DNA of 61,416 nt from Prochlorococcus sp. AG-402-C09 (GCA_003279565.1 QCHN01000009.1:1-61416); one strand, 5' to 3'. Shown: positions 51,162 through 59,646, counted from the first letter of the stretch. A program made the numbers and translations. The notes: generated by a model from the sequence alone, not told the origin.

Positions 51162-52709
51162 ATGAATAATATGAAATACACAATTACAACTCCACTATAT
51201 TATGTTAATGACAAGCCTCATCTAGGTAGTTCTTATACAACAATCGCTTGTGATGCAATAGCTCGATTTCAAAGATTAAAAGGCAATACAGTCCTCTTCC
51301 TTACAGGTGTTGACGAGCATGGTCAAAAAATTGAGCGAACTGCAGAAAGTAAAAATCTTCAGCCACAACTTCATTGTGATGAAATCACAGAAAAGTATAA
51401 GTTTTTATGGGACAAACTTAATATCAGTTATGATCGCTTTGTAAGAACAACTTCTAAAGAACATACATCATTGGTTCATCAATTTTATTCCAATGTTTTG
51501 AAATCTGATGATGTTTATATGGGTAGGCAAAGTGGATGGTATTGCGTTGGATGTGAGGAGTATAAGGATGTAGAAGAGAATGATAAAAGTCCAATCTGTT
51601 CAATTCATAAAAAAGCATTAGAGTGGAGAGATGAGGAGAATCTCTTTTTTAAATTATCAAAATATCAAGATCAAATTGAAAAATTAATTCAAGTTGATGG
51701 TTTTATTTCACCGAAAAGTAGAAAAAATGAAATTATAAATTTTGTATCTAAAGGTTTAAGAGATTTTTCTATTTCAAGAGTAAATTTAAAATGGGGAATA
51801 TCTGTTCCTGGAAATAGCGATCATACTTTTTATGTGTGGTTCGATGCTTTATTAGGTTATGTTAGTGGATCTCTTCGTGATCAATGCTCTCCAGAACTCA
51901 CTGATGAATCGTTATGTAATTGGCCTGCAAATATACATGTAATTGGTAAGGATATTCTCAGATTCCATGCTGTTTATTGGCCTGCAATGCTTCTCTCTGC
52001 AGGGATGCAAACACCACTTAGTGTATTTGGTCATGGTTTTTTAACTCGAGAAGGTCAGAAAATGGGAAAATCACTAGGTAACGTGCTTGACCCCATTGAT
52101 CTTTTGGAATATGGGGGTATCGATGCAATGAGATGGTATCTTTTGAGAGATATTGAATTTGGAGAAGATGGTGATTTTCAATTGAGAAGATATGTAGATA
52201 TTGTTAATAGTGATTTAAGTAATACCATTGGCAATTTGTTAAACAGAACAATTACAATGTCTAAAAAATGGTTTAATGAAAAAATTCCAATAGATAATAC
52301 TTCATTACCTGAATCTCCTCTTAAGGTTCAATCTGAGATGAAAATAAATGAATACATGGAATCATTTAAGAATAATAATTTTAAAAATTCTGCAAATGCA
52401 ATTATTGATTTAGCAAATTCCGCAAATCTTTATCTAAATGATCGTGCACCATGGAAGCTCATTAAGGATGTTACAAATAAAAATGTAGTAGCCCATGATA
52501 TTTACTCAGTACTCGAATCTTGCCGAATTATTGGAATACTATTGAATCCATTCGTACCAAATTTAAGCAGTAGAATATTATATCAACTAAAAATAGATCC
52601 TTCAGTTATTGATTTTGAGCAATCATTGCATTGGGGTTTACTAAATCCTAGTAATGGACTGGAGGATCCAAAACCTGTAATGGATAAGATTGAATATAAA
52701 GATAGTTAA
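51162..52709 (+). CDS. metG: Methionyl-tRNA synthetase
   Basis: MetG charges both initiator and elongator tRNA-Met. The 515-residue protein has ITTPLYYVNDKPHLGSSYTT (HIGH region), the knuckle with CVGCEEY and CSIH, IHVIGKDILRFHAVYWPA, and the KMSKS-type loop QKMGKSLGNVLDP. The C-terminal dimerisation domain of E. coli MetG is absent, as in the short bacterial form. An ATG nine bases in is an alternative start. The lptC start follows eight bases after the stop. Confidence 0.96.
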   Translation: MNNMKYTITTPLYYVNDKPHLGSSYTTIACDAIARFQRLKGNTVLFLTGVDEHGQKIERTAESKNLQPQLHCDEITEKYKFLWDKLNISYDRFVRTTSKEHTSLVHQFYSNVLKSDDVYMGRQSGWYCVGCEEYKDVEENDKSPICSIHKKALEWRDEENLFFKLSKYQDQIEKLIQVDGFISPKSRKNEIINFVSKGLRDFSISRVNLKWGISVPGNSDHTFYVWFDALLGYVSGSLRDQCSPELTDESLCNWPANIHVIGKDILRFHAVYWPAMLLSAGMQTPLSVFGHGFLTREGQKMGKSLGNVLDPIDLLEYGGIDAMRWYLLRDIEFGEDGDFQLRRYVDIVNSDLSNTIGNLLNRTITMSKKWFNEKIPIDNTSLPESPLKVQSEMKINEYMESFKNNNFKNSANAIIDLANSANLYLNDRAPWKLIKDVTNKNVVAHDIYSVLESCRIIGILLNPFVPNLSSRILYQLKIDPSVIDFEQSLHWGLLNPSNGLEDPKPVMDKIEYKDS

Positions 52710-52716
52710 AATAGTT

Positions 52717-53373
52717 ATGAAATTTCAATTTTATTTCTTACTATTACTAACCATATTACCTCTTATTGGATGTGAAAAAGATAATAAATCAAATACACAG
52801 TTAAATTATAAAAGTTATATTAATGATTTCGAATTGATTCAGGACAACAAAAGCAATGATAGACGCATCAAAATAACTAGTCCTCAAGCTATTATAGACT
52901 CTACAAATAATGATATCGAAATATTTCAAAGTTCAATAGAAATCCTAAATAAGAATGGTCAAGACTTTCAAGTTAAATCAGGAAACTCTATTCTCAATAA
53001 TTTATCAAATTATATTAAAGTCTTTAATAATGTAGATATATCATTTATAGATAAAGATGATTACTTTATTAATACTAATTCATTTGATTGGAACTTAAGA
53101 ACCTCAATTATAGATATAGATAATCCGCTAAATATAAATTTTGCTGATACTAATATAGTCGCGACTAATGGGATCTATAATATTGATTCTAGCTTGCTCA
53201 AAATAGATAATACTGAATTTAACAGAAATGTATATAATTCTGAAGGGAAAGAGGAATATAAGATCAAAATAAAATCTGATTTTGCAAAATGGTTTATGAA
53301 TAAGAATACATTAGAGTTTACTTCAAATGATAAACAGGTAGAAACGATTATAGATATTCTAATTATTAAGTAG
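52717..53373 (+). CDS. lptC: LptC-like lipoprotein for lipopolysaccharide export
   Basis: The 218-residue protein begins with a lipoprotein signal ending LLLLTILPLIGC, so Cys near residue 20 should be lipid-modified. The remainder is beta-rich with repeated Asn, Asp and Ile, typical of LptC/LptA-type beta-jellyroll proteins that bridge LPS across the periplasm. ITSPQAIIDSTNNDIEIF resembles the LptC core. I chose the ATG at 52717; an upstream TTG in frame would put charged residues before the signal. Its end overlaps the CCB gene by 15 bases. LptC identity is likely rather than certain. Confidence 0.72.
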   Translation: MKFQFYFLLLLTILPLIGCEKDNKSNTQLNYKSYINDFELIQDNKSNDRRIKITSPQAIIDSTNNDIEIFQSSIEILNKNGQDFQVKSGNSILNNLSNYIKVFNNVDISFIDKDDYFINTNSFDWNLRTSIIDIDNPLNINFADTNIVATNGIYNIDSSLLKIDNTEFNRNVYNSEGKEEYKIKIKSDFAKWFMNKNTLEFTSNDKQVETIIDILIIK

Positions 53374-53976
53374 AACGTATAATTTATCAGACCATCCTGA
53401 AATCCATTTTTCATCTGAATTCGTAAATGATCTCTTTGACCAACCTCCAACAATTGTTAAACCTCTATTAGATAGAGGATAAATAATAACTGCTGGCAAA
53501 TTTTCTAAAACAGTGTCAAACTCTTCTCTTCCTGGAAATAATTCTGTATTAACTAATGAAATTAATCTTTTTTGATCTGTAGCTCTATTACATATTTCAC
53601 CTGGTATAAAATTTTTGTTTGATATTAGTCCTCTTCTAAGTATAACTTTATTATCCCAATATATTAAAATTGTACTTGCTGCTGTTGCAGTTAGTATTTG
53701 TTTGCTTCCCCACGCTAATTCATTTTGTTTTTCTTCTGATAATTCATCACAAAGTTCAAATCCTTCTTTACCAGTCAAAACTACTTTGTTAGGTTGCTTT
53801 GGATTAATTTCAGTCCAGAGGTAACCAATAGTTATTAAAACTATCGAGGCAATCCCAGATATTGTCTCTGCTCTTACTAAAGATGGATTAAATTCATTAG
53901 CAGTAGTAATATTAATAATTGATAAAATTAATAGAAAAGATCCAAATACTATAACTAAGTTAGAAATTTTATACAT
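53359..53976 (-). CDS. Cofactor assembly of complex C subunit B (CCB2/CCB4-like)
   Basis: This 205-residue protein has two N-terminal membrane helices (about residues 6-25 and 37-55), with ETISGIASIVLITIGYLW, followed by a soluble domain containing GSKQILTATAASTILIYW, LPAVIIYPLSNRGLTIVGGW and a C-terminal WISGWSDKLYVLL. This matches the CCB family needed to attach haem c(n) to cytochrome b6 of the b6f complex in oxygenic phototrophs. Its last 15 bases overlap the end of lptC on the opposite strand. Confidence 0.82.
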   Translation of the reverse strand: MYKISNLVIVFGSFLLILSIINITTANEFNPSLVRAETISGIASIVLITIGYLWTEINPKQPNKVVLTGKEGFELCDELSEEKQNELAWGSKQILTATAASTILIYWDNKVILRRGLISNKNFIPGEICNRATDQKRLISLVNTELFPGREEFDTVLENLPAVIIYPLSNRGLTIVGGWSKRSFTNSDEKWISGWSDKLYVLLNN

Positions 53977-54112
53977 TTATCTCTAAAACAAGTTTTATAC
54001 AGTCAATTTTAATTCTATATTATACATATAGTTGATTATCTAAAATTTAGTAGCAATATACCTATATTATAATATCCGTCATTATTCACTGTTATATCTA
54101 CTCGCTTAAAAT

Positions 54113-54670
54113 ATGATCACACCAATAAATAAAAATTATAAAGGGCTCATAGTTATTACAGGGCCGACAAGAAGTGGAAAAAGTAAATTAGCCGAATTCT
54201 TAATAAAGGAACAGCAGTCAGTAACATATATAGCAACATCAAGACCAAGACCAAATGATCCGGATTGGGAACGAAGGATTAATGTTCACAGACAAAGAAG
54301 ACCTGATTCATGGAAGCTAATAGAGCATCCAGATGACATATGCAGTGCAATTGAATTAATCGGAACTGATGAGTCGATTTTAATCGACTCATTGGGTGGA
54401 TTAGTTGAAAAGCATCTAGTAGAGAATAATCATGAATGGGAATTATTCCAAAATAAATTATTAGATTGCCTTACAAAAAATAAATTATGCATTGTAGTTG
54501 TTGCTGAGGAAGTTGGCTGGGGAATAGTTCCATCAACGCCAATAGGACATTTATTTCGCGAACGTCATAGCTCACTAACTTCATTGATTAGTCGTCACTC
54601 AACTAATAATTGGCTTGCGGTTAATGGGACAGCAATTAATTTAGACAAAATTGGTGATCTTATACCATGA
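54113..54670 (+). CDS. cobU: Adenosylcobinamide kinase / guanylyltransferase CobU
   Basis: CobU/CobP phosphorylates adenosylcobinamide and transfers GMP, late in the cobalamin nucleotide-loop pathway. The 185-residue protein has the P-loop GPTRSGKSKLAEFL, YIATSRPRPNDPDWERRINV and HRQRRPDSWKLIEHP with the guanylylated-histidine region, the Walker-B-like ILIDSLGGLVEKHL, and VVVAEEVGWGIVPSTPIGHLF. Length is standard. Its stop overlaps the trmL start by four bases. Confidence 0.93.
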   Translation: MITPINKNYKGLIVITGPTRSGKSKLAEFLIKEQQSVTYIATSRPRPNDPDWERRINVHRQRRPDSWKLIEHPDDICSAIELIGTDESILIDSLGGLVEKHLVENNHEWELFQNKLLDCLTKNKLCIVVVAEEVGWGIVPSTPIGHLFRERHSSLTSLISRHSTNNWLAVNGTAINLDKIGDLIP

Positions 54671-55170
54671 ATAAATTTAATATTAATAGACCTCGTGTGG
54701 CCTTATTTGAACCAAGGATTCCTCAAAACACTGGAACTATCGGTAGATCATGCTTAGCATTTGATTTGGCCTTAGATATTATTAAACCTACTGGATTTAG
54801 TTTTGAAGATAAATATTTAAAAAGAGCTGGTTTAGATTATTGGTCTAATGTAGATGTACATTTATACGATTCATTTGAAGAATATAAAATGTTGTTTACT
54901 AACTCAAGAATCATTGCTCTAACAAAAAAAAGTAATAATACAATTTCTAATATTACTTTTAAAAATACAGATATACTTTTATTCGGTAGAGAGGATACAG
55001 GATTACCAGATGACATACTGAGTATGTGTGATGTAATTGCTGGGATTCCAATGCCAGGAGGTTCGCAAATGTTAAAAACTGGAGGAGTTAGGAGTTTAAA
55101 TTTATCGGTAGCCTGTGGGATAGTTTGTTATTCAGCATGTCTACAATTAAATCTCTTAAGTAAATCGTAG
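54667..55170 (+). CDS. trmL: tRNA (cytidine/uridine-2'-O-)-methyltransferase TrmL
   Basis: This 167-residue SPOUT-class methyltransferase resembles TrmL, which methylates the ribose at wobble position 34 of tRNA-Leu. It has VALFEPRIPQNTGTIGRSCL at the N-terminus, LFGREDTGLPDDIL, and the knotted AdoMet-binding end IPMPGGSQMLKTGGVRSLNLS. The start overlaps the end of cobU, so the two are co-translated although functionally unrelated. Confidence 0.92.
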   Translation: MNKFNINRPRVALFEPRIPQNTGTIGRSCLAFDLALDIIKPTGFSFEDKYLKRAGLDYWSNVDVHLYDSFEEYKMLFTNSRIIALTKKSNNTISNITFKNTDILLFGREDTGLPDDILSMCDVIAGIPMPGGSQMLKTGGVRSLNLSVACGIVCYSACLQLNLLSKS

Positions 55171-55176
55171 AATGAT

Positions 55177-55362
55177 TTAACCAAGATAATTACAGTATAA
55201 TACACCTTCATTAATTACATTGCCCTCATCTATTTCTAACCATTCTTTGTATTCATCATAAAGTGCTTCTCTGTTAACACCTTTCAAATTATTAAGTCGT
55301 CGTAGTGAAGCGTTAAGCATTACCTCAACTGCTTGTATTGCTCCAGATTTCATTGATGACAT
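55177..55362 (-). CDS. Small conserved-hypothetical-type protein (61 residues)
   Basis: The 61-residue protein has a helical N-terminal half, AIQAVEVMLNASLRRLNNL, followed by YDEYKEWLEIDEGNVINEG. No domain is recognised. Composition and the neat placement six bases from the end of trmL support a real gene. It marks the left edge of the sparse right part of the window. Confidence 0.6.
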   Translation of the reverse strand: MSSMKSGAIQAVEVMLNASLRRLNNLKGVNREALYDEYKEWLEIDEGNVINEGVLYCNYLG

Positions 55363-55780
55363 TTAAAATTTTAAATTAAATAAATATTAGAGCATGAAAA
55401 TAAATTTTTCAGTTTCATTTATTACACAATACAAAATCAAAGTCTAATTCTCAATTTTAAACAATATAAGTGATTACACTTTTATTAAAAGTTTATTTCA
55501 ATGTTACATTCAAATATTTCTAAATAAATCTGTCAATTACGGATTTTACTATTTAACAATTGATTCATGAATATACAAAATTGAATTAAAAGTATGCAGT
55601 TTACCTTTCTATATTAATTTGTGTTTGTGAGGATACAATTAATTGTGTTCTTTAAATTATTTAAATCTTGAAGGTAAGAAAACCTTCAGTATATAAGCTT
55701 TGAAAATCGATCGCTAAAAATAAAAATTTTGATAAAAAATGATTTTATTTCATTAAAATAATCTAATTAACTAGATCTTC
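55363..55780. other. 418-base AT-rich gap
   Basis: No ORF of note. A 7-base hairpin TGAAGGT/ACCTTCA lies at 55,669-55,688 without a T-run, and a 12-base palindrome ACAATTAATTGT at 55,635-55,646. Neither gives a functional call. Confidence 0.4.
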
Positions 55781-55999
55781 TCAAGCCCGAGGATGCAAAT
55801 CTGGATACCTAGTACTTTGATCTTTAATTCTGTTTGGGTTCTCTCTATCTGAACTTCTTGCTGCATTAAAAATGATAATAAAGGGGATGAATATCGTAAA
55901 AAAATAAAAATGTAATAATATTAGATCCCATGGTACTCCGGCATTTCCATAATCGGGAAAAAACAGAGCAGTGGCTAAAGAGTGCATGTCAATAAACAT
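55781..55999 (-). CDS. Small membrane protein
   Basis: From the ATG at 55997-55999 the reading gives 72 residues. One long hydrophobic segment (about residues 22-45, LILLHFYFFTIFIPFIIIF) is followed by NAARSSDRENPNRIKDQ and a polar tail. A GTG six bases upstream and an ATG 12 bases downstream are alternative starts. No family is recognised. The charge pattern suggests the short tail faces the cytoplasm. Confidence 0.6.
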   Translation of the reverse strand: MFIDMHSLATALFFPDYGNAGVPWDLILLHFYFFTIFIPFIIIFNAARSSDRENPNRIKDQSTRYPDLHPRA

Positions 56000-56005
56000 A
56001 TTCAC

Positions 56006-56313
56006 TAATTTAACTAGAATCTGTCATGAGCGTGAGCTACTTTTTTGACCATGACCTTATTAAGATACGCAATTCTTTTATACGTTTTTCTGCAGCCTCA
56101 ATTTTTTCTGTTTTAAAGTTAGAAATACAATAAAAAAATATATTTTAACTTGTTCGTTGGTATTTTTAATTGCTATAAACCGTAATTTATCTATGGAAAG
56201 AATGAAATTACTTCTATTAATATATTGCTTTTACTACTTAAATATTAAATATCGGTTTATTTCTTTGCACAAGTAAGAATTACGACTTATAATTTTTTAA
56301 ATTTAATTCAAAC
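56006..56313. other. 308-base gap with a start-less coding-like remnant
   Basis: On the minus strand, a frame ending at the TAG at 56,037-56,039 reads IEAAEKRIKELRILIRSW, which looks like a genuine helical peptide. The frame is closed upstream by a TAA and has no ATG or GTG, and any TTG start would leave only a few residues. It is either the 3' remnant of a lost gene or a peptide with a start I cannot see. The rest is plain AT-rich DNA. Confidence 0.35.
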
Positions 56314-56529
56314 ATGAAGTCTATAGTATTGATAATAAAAAACTTAAAAAATCTATTACCCTATTTTTTATTGATAGCTATATATTTCATGTTAATTAAT
56401 ATTGAGACAAGAAAGGATAAGTATAATAATATAAATATTGAAAAAGAAAATAAATTACCAGATATAGATTCTAGTACTGAAGATAAACAATTAAGAATAA
56501 AAATACCTGTTATTCCTTATTCAGAATAG
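56314..56529 (+). CDS. Small single-pass membrane protein (71 residues)
   Basis: The protein has one hydrophobic helix (about residues 14-30, LLPYFLLIAIYFMLI) and then a 40-residue polar tail rich in Lys, Asn, Asp and Glu, ending in a short IKIPVIPYSE. The basic N-terminus suggests an N-in topology with the tail outside. No family is recognised. Confidence 0.5.
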   Translation: MKSIVLIIKNLKNLLPYFLLIAIYFMLINIETRKDKYNNINIEKENKLPDIDSSTEDKQLRIKIPVIPYSE

Positions 56530-56533
56530 AATT

Positions 56534-56644
56534 CTAATTAATTTTTATAGTAGGACTCCTTAACTTATGTAAGTCTATTTGTCTTTGTTCTGCTCTATCA
56601 TGCTGTTTTTTGATCTCTTTGCAGTGCTTGCAGTTACATGTCAT
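56534..56644 (-). CDS. Possible 36-residue cysteine-motif peptide
   Basis: The reverse strand from the ATG at 56642-56644 encodes MTCNCKHCKEIKKQHDRAEQ and then a basic tail. The CxCxxC cluster at residues 3-8 with a nearby His could bind a metal. The ORF ends five bases from the stop of the convergent membrane-protein gene. No ribosome site is seen. Real expression is uncertain. Confidence 0.4.
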   Translation of the reverse strand: MTCNCKHCKEIKKQHDRAEQRQIDLHKLRSPTIKIN

Positions 56645-56878
56645 TTTTATAGTGTATAAGATCAAGAAAAATAGAGTAATTGAGTATGTGAACTATTAAA
56701 AATTCATTGGTGTAATAAAGATGGAATAAGGGCTCATAGAAAACCTATAATAAATTTAACAAAGTTATCCTATAATTCAAGTAAACTTTTCTAATATATT
56801 TATTTCGGTTTTAGATTCTTATTCTCTTTACTTTTAGTTTATTTTCTATAGATGATATAACACTTATTGTATAAGTCT

Positions 56879-57013
56879 TTATTGATCTATAGGCACGATT
56901 TTTCTTTCGATTCTTTTTTCGTAATAAAGGTCAAGTGTGGAATTTAGTTCTGCTAGTAAATTGAGAATCCTGTCGTTTTCCTGATTTTTTTTGACTTGGT
57001 CAATGTTCTTCAT
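56879..57013 (-). CDS. Possible 44-residue small protein
   Basis: The reverse strand from the ATG at 57011-57013 encodes 44 residues, with DRILNLLAELNSTLDLYYEK forming an amphipathic helix and a basic end RIERKIVPIDQ. The peptide pattern looks coding, but it is short and no family is recognised. Confidence 0.4.
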   Translation of the reverse strand: MKNIDQVKKNQENDRILNLLAELNSTLDLYYEKRIERKIVPIDQ

Positions 57014-57303
57014 CTTACTAGGGAGGACATTAGATTAAAAAAGCAAACAAAATATTCGATAATATGCTTTCAAAGAAATGCATACATCTATTAAACCCTT
57101 TAGTGGATTTCACTGATTTTTCTAAGCTTGAATTTATTATTGTCGATCATGTTCACAAACGTGAATATAATCTGTTCGGTTAACTTCCAATTATCCTTAT
57201 GTGATTGAGGTCAAAATGGTATGATTTAGAAATAAATTTATTAAATTATTCTATTAATAACCTTCAATGATCTAAAGTTAAAGAGTAAACACTGGAGATA
57301 TAT

Positions 57304-57495
57304 ATGAAAAGAACACTATTTTCTTTAAATGGTAAACGACCATACTCATTAATGGGATTAGATAAAAAAGCCGCACTAGCAATCCAAACCCACTTTCGTT
57401 TAAGTAATTATCAAATGTTAGTGCTTACATGGATAAAAGGTTTATGGACTGGCATTTTATTTTCTCTCGTTCTTCACTATTTTATTAGTCATTAG
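57304..57495 (+). CDS. Small membrane protein (63 residues)
   Basis: A GGAG Shine-Dalgarno-like element sits six bases before the ATG, good support for a real start. The protein is basic at the N-terminus (KRTLFSLNGKRPYSL), has an amphipathic middle (KKAALAIQTHFRLSNYQ), and ends in a single hydrophobic helix (IKGLWTGILFSLVLHYFI). No family is recognised. Confidence 0.6.
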   Translation: MKRTLFSLNGKRPYSLMGLDKKAALAIQTHFRLSNYQMLVLTWIKGLWTGILFSLVLHYFISH

Positions 57496-57909
57496 ATCCT
57501 ATATAAGTTGTTTAAACTTTCCCTTTTTACGAATGACTAATTAAGAATTTAATCTATATTTAATATCTTATTTATATTCTAGTATATATCTTTATTCCAA
57601 TAGATCTCTAATACTAGCACTATCGAATATTTTTATAATAACTCTAAGAATTTTTCAATATATAACCAAACGAGTAACAACAATATTATTCGACAAAATG
57701 AAAGTATTTTAGATGATCAATCAAAATCAATTGACAATTCAATGCCTCCAACCTTCAAGGATCGCCTTAATCAAATTGATATGAAATAAAAACATATTTA
57801 TTTTCTTTATGATAATTGTTATCAATATACAATAGCTAATAAGTACTAAATATTAGGTGAAGTAATTCAAACACCACAAGTTCTTATATCAGCTTTAATC
57901 ATTTTTTTA
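57496..57909. other. 414-base gap with a start-less 61-codon open frame
   Basis: On the plus strand, 57,604-57,789 is open for 61 codons between two stops. It reads as polar, Asn/Ser-rich protein ending MPPTFKDRLNQIDMK, but has no ATG, GTG or TTG near its beginning. It looks like the tail of a decayed gene, or one using an internal start. The remainder shows nothing. Confidence 0.3.
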
Positions 57910-57983
57910 TGTCAGTGGAGAGACTTGAACTCTCGACCTCAGCGTTATGAATGCTGTGCTCTAACCGGCTGAGCTACACTGAC
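57910..57983 (-). tRNA. tRNA with anticodon CAU (elongator Met or lysidine-type Ile)
   Basis: A 74-base cloverleaf folds on the reverse strand. The acceptor GTCAGTG/CACTGAC is a perfect 7-base-pair stem; the D-arm is GCTC/GAGC; the anticodon loop TTCATAA gives CAU; the T-arm is GAGAG-TTCAAGT-CTCTC; the discriminator is A. The first acceptor pair is G-C, so it is not the initiator. The anticodon stem CAGCA/CGCTG has an A-C mismatch next to the loop. Met versus Ile(CAU) cannot be decided by eye. CCA is not encoded. The 5' flank carries a short ACTG tandem repeat. Confidence 0.88.
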
Positions 57984-58458
57984 TGACTGACTGAATCCTA
58001 AATGAGATGCAGATTTAGTACTAGCTTGTTCAAAGAAAATACTCCTAGAACAAGAGTTATCAAATCTGAAATTAAAAGGTATTCAAACAACATATTAATT
58101 CAGGATGGTCGTATACGGTAGAAATCTTTAGAACAAATTTTAATTAATGTGTCTCTATAAAGCTAAGCTACTAAATCTACTGTTCTAAGAGTGATGCTGA
58201 ACGAATAACTAACTGACCTTTAGCAAGTGATAGTCAAAAAAAGAAACAGTGCTTCTTAAAAACTAAAAAAGGCTTATACATTGAAAAGATAAAATAACAA
58301 AATTAGTTTTTAAGAAATGAACTAATCTTTAGATATGAAATTAATAAATGAAACTTATGGTTCATATTATGGATGTAAAGAAAATAGAAAGACAATATTA
58401 AATAATTAATTTTCTTTTTTTTCTGTAGTAAATATAAAAAAGAAGTACTTGTGACCTT
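57984..58458. other. 475-base gap beside the tRNA
   Basis: Only short, stop-interrupted coding-like bits are visible. One is a plus-strand run containing NTPRTRVIKSEIKRYSNN near 58,040-58,110; another is a 24-codon ORF at 58,335-58,409. None is long enough to call, and they may be gene debris. Confidence 0.3.
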
Positions 58459-58647
58459 ATGAGTAGTAATTACTTAAATGCATACCAGTCTTTAGTAGAG
58501 TATCCCTACAAGATTTCATATACTAAAATTTCTAAAGTTTCCTATCTTTTGAAGCTAAAGGCTCAAAGTAATTCATTATCTGATTTAGATGGAAAGCACA
58601 AAGCTTGGGGAGAAAAGAATCTTAAACAAAATGAATCTAGTACATAA
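58459..58647 (+). CDS. Possible small hypothetical protein (62 residues)
   Basis: From ATG the reading gives 62 residues with tyrosines early (YLNAYQSLVEYPYKISYTK) and a polar, basic end. No domain, signal or membrane segment is seen and no ribosome site is obvious. It may be real or a chance ORF in a decaying region. Confidence 0.35.
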   Translation: MSSNYLNAYQSLVEYPYKISYTKISKVSYLLKLKAQSNSLSDLDGKHKAWGEKNLKQNESST

Positions 58648-58827
58648 AAATTGTAATAACTTAAAATTCAGACTTAGTTTTTATCATATTTTATAAACTC
58701 AATTTCGATATAGAGTTATCTTAAATAAATATTACCATTATAAAAAAAGATAGCTATGCATAAAGTTAGGGGTAAGCGAAACATAATGAAGATTACATCA
58801 AAAGAAAAATTTGTCATCTTCAATTAT

Positions 58828-59359
58828 TTAAGGGTTTAGAGGTTCCTCAATACACTGTTTTTTCGTATCCACTTCTTCTTGTATGAATAGGTTTGATCAG
58901 AATTAATTTGTCAACGTAAGAGATGTCAATTTTAAGTACTAAGAAATTATTTGAGGGTTCTTTCTTTGTATTACCGATAAATCTCGTGTTTGGTCAAAAA
59001 CAAAATGATCTCATGGGCTTGGCCAGTTCCACATTAATTTAGATTTATCACTTAATTTCTACCAATGATGCAATTTATCCATGCCTAAATCAATTCTTGA
59101 GTTTCCTCTAAACCTAAATTGACATTTAGATTTAGAAAAAAGCAAAAAATACTTCAACATTACTATTCAAAGCTAAACTCATGATATTTTTGACTTCTTT
59201 GATCAGTGTATATTTGCATTTCATAGGTCCTCTAAAAACTACTGTTCATTCTCTTGGCGTATTATCAATTCCAATAGTAGCTAGTTGTAAAAATCTTGAG
59301 GAATATAATTTTGACTCTTTTTTTTGAGCTGAGCTTATTTGATATAACCATGGTGGCAT
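58828..59359 (-). pseudogene. Decayed pyridoxamine 5'-phosphate oxidase-family (FMN-binding) gene
   Basis: Reverse-strand reading from the ATG at 59357-59359 gives MPPWLYQISSAQKKE, SSRFLQLATIGIDNTPRE, then TGA where Arg is expected, then TVVFRG. After a frame change MQIYTDQRSQKYHEFS appears. Another change gives SKSKCQFRFRG, SRIDLGMDKLHHW, a stop, KLSDKSKLMWNWPSP, a stop, DHFVFDQTRDL, then a frame change to SNNFLVLKIDISYVDKLILI and PIHTRR. It ends in yet another frame with IEEPLNP. These blocks follow in order the PPOX family related to Alr4036. At least three stops and several frameshifts make it non-functional. The open frame extends upstream to about 59,437, so the original start is uncertain. 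Confidence 0.8.
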
Positions 59360-59490
59360 AGGAATAACATCTTTTAATATAGGCAATAATATATTCCAAT
59401 CATTAAATATAGTTTCGTAATCACTAAATCTGAAAATTTATCTTTCTGATTAACTTAAAAAGAAAAATTGTGAATTTAAATTATTATATT

Positions 59491-59631
59491 TTATGGTTCA
59501 TCTTCTTCATTTCCAAGCCTAATTTCTACACCGACAAAAGTTGCAAACAAAACAATGAAAAGTCCAATTATAGGTTTCCATAGGCCAACATGTGTTGCTG
59601 GCGAAGAGGGTTGAAAGAAGTCAGGAATCAT
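59491..59631 (-). CDS. Small single-pass membrane protein (46 residues)
   Basis: The reverse strand from the ATG at 59629-59631 encodes MIPDFFQPSSPATHVGLWKP, a hydrophobic helix (IIGLFIVLFATFVGV) and an acidic tail EIRLGNEEDEP. It starts 15 bases after the stop of the upstream 68-residue gene on the same strand, suggesting a two-gene transcript. Composition is protein-like. No family is recognised. Confidence 0.6.
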   Translation of the reverse strand: MIPDFFQPSSPATHVGLWKPIIGLFIVLFATFVGVEIRLGNEEDEP

Positions 59632-59646
59632 TACTTAATAATACAT

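Noticed and set aside
57064-57183. Plus-strand 39-codon ORF
   Set aside because: No ribosome site, no recognisable pattern, and short enough to occur by chance in this sequence.
57980-57993. ACTG tandem repeat at the tRNA 5' flank as a repeat element
   Set aside because: About three and a half units only, without further copies; simple-sequence slippage is enough to explain it.
59181-59327. Plus-strand 48-codon ORF with a hydrophobic start
   Set aside because: It lies antisense to the PPOX pseudogene, whose family blocks on the other strand explain the open frame.
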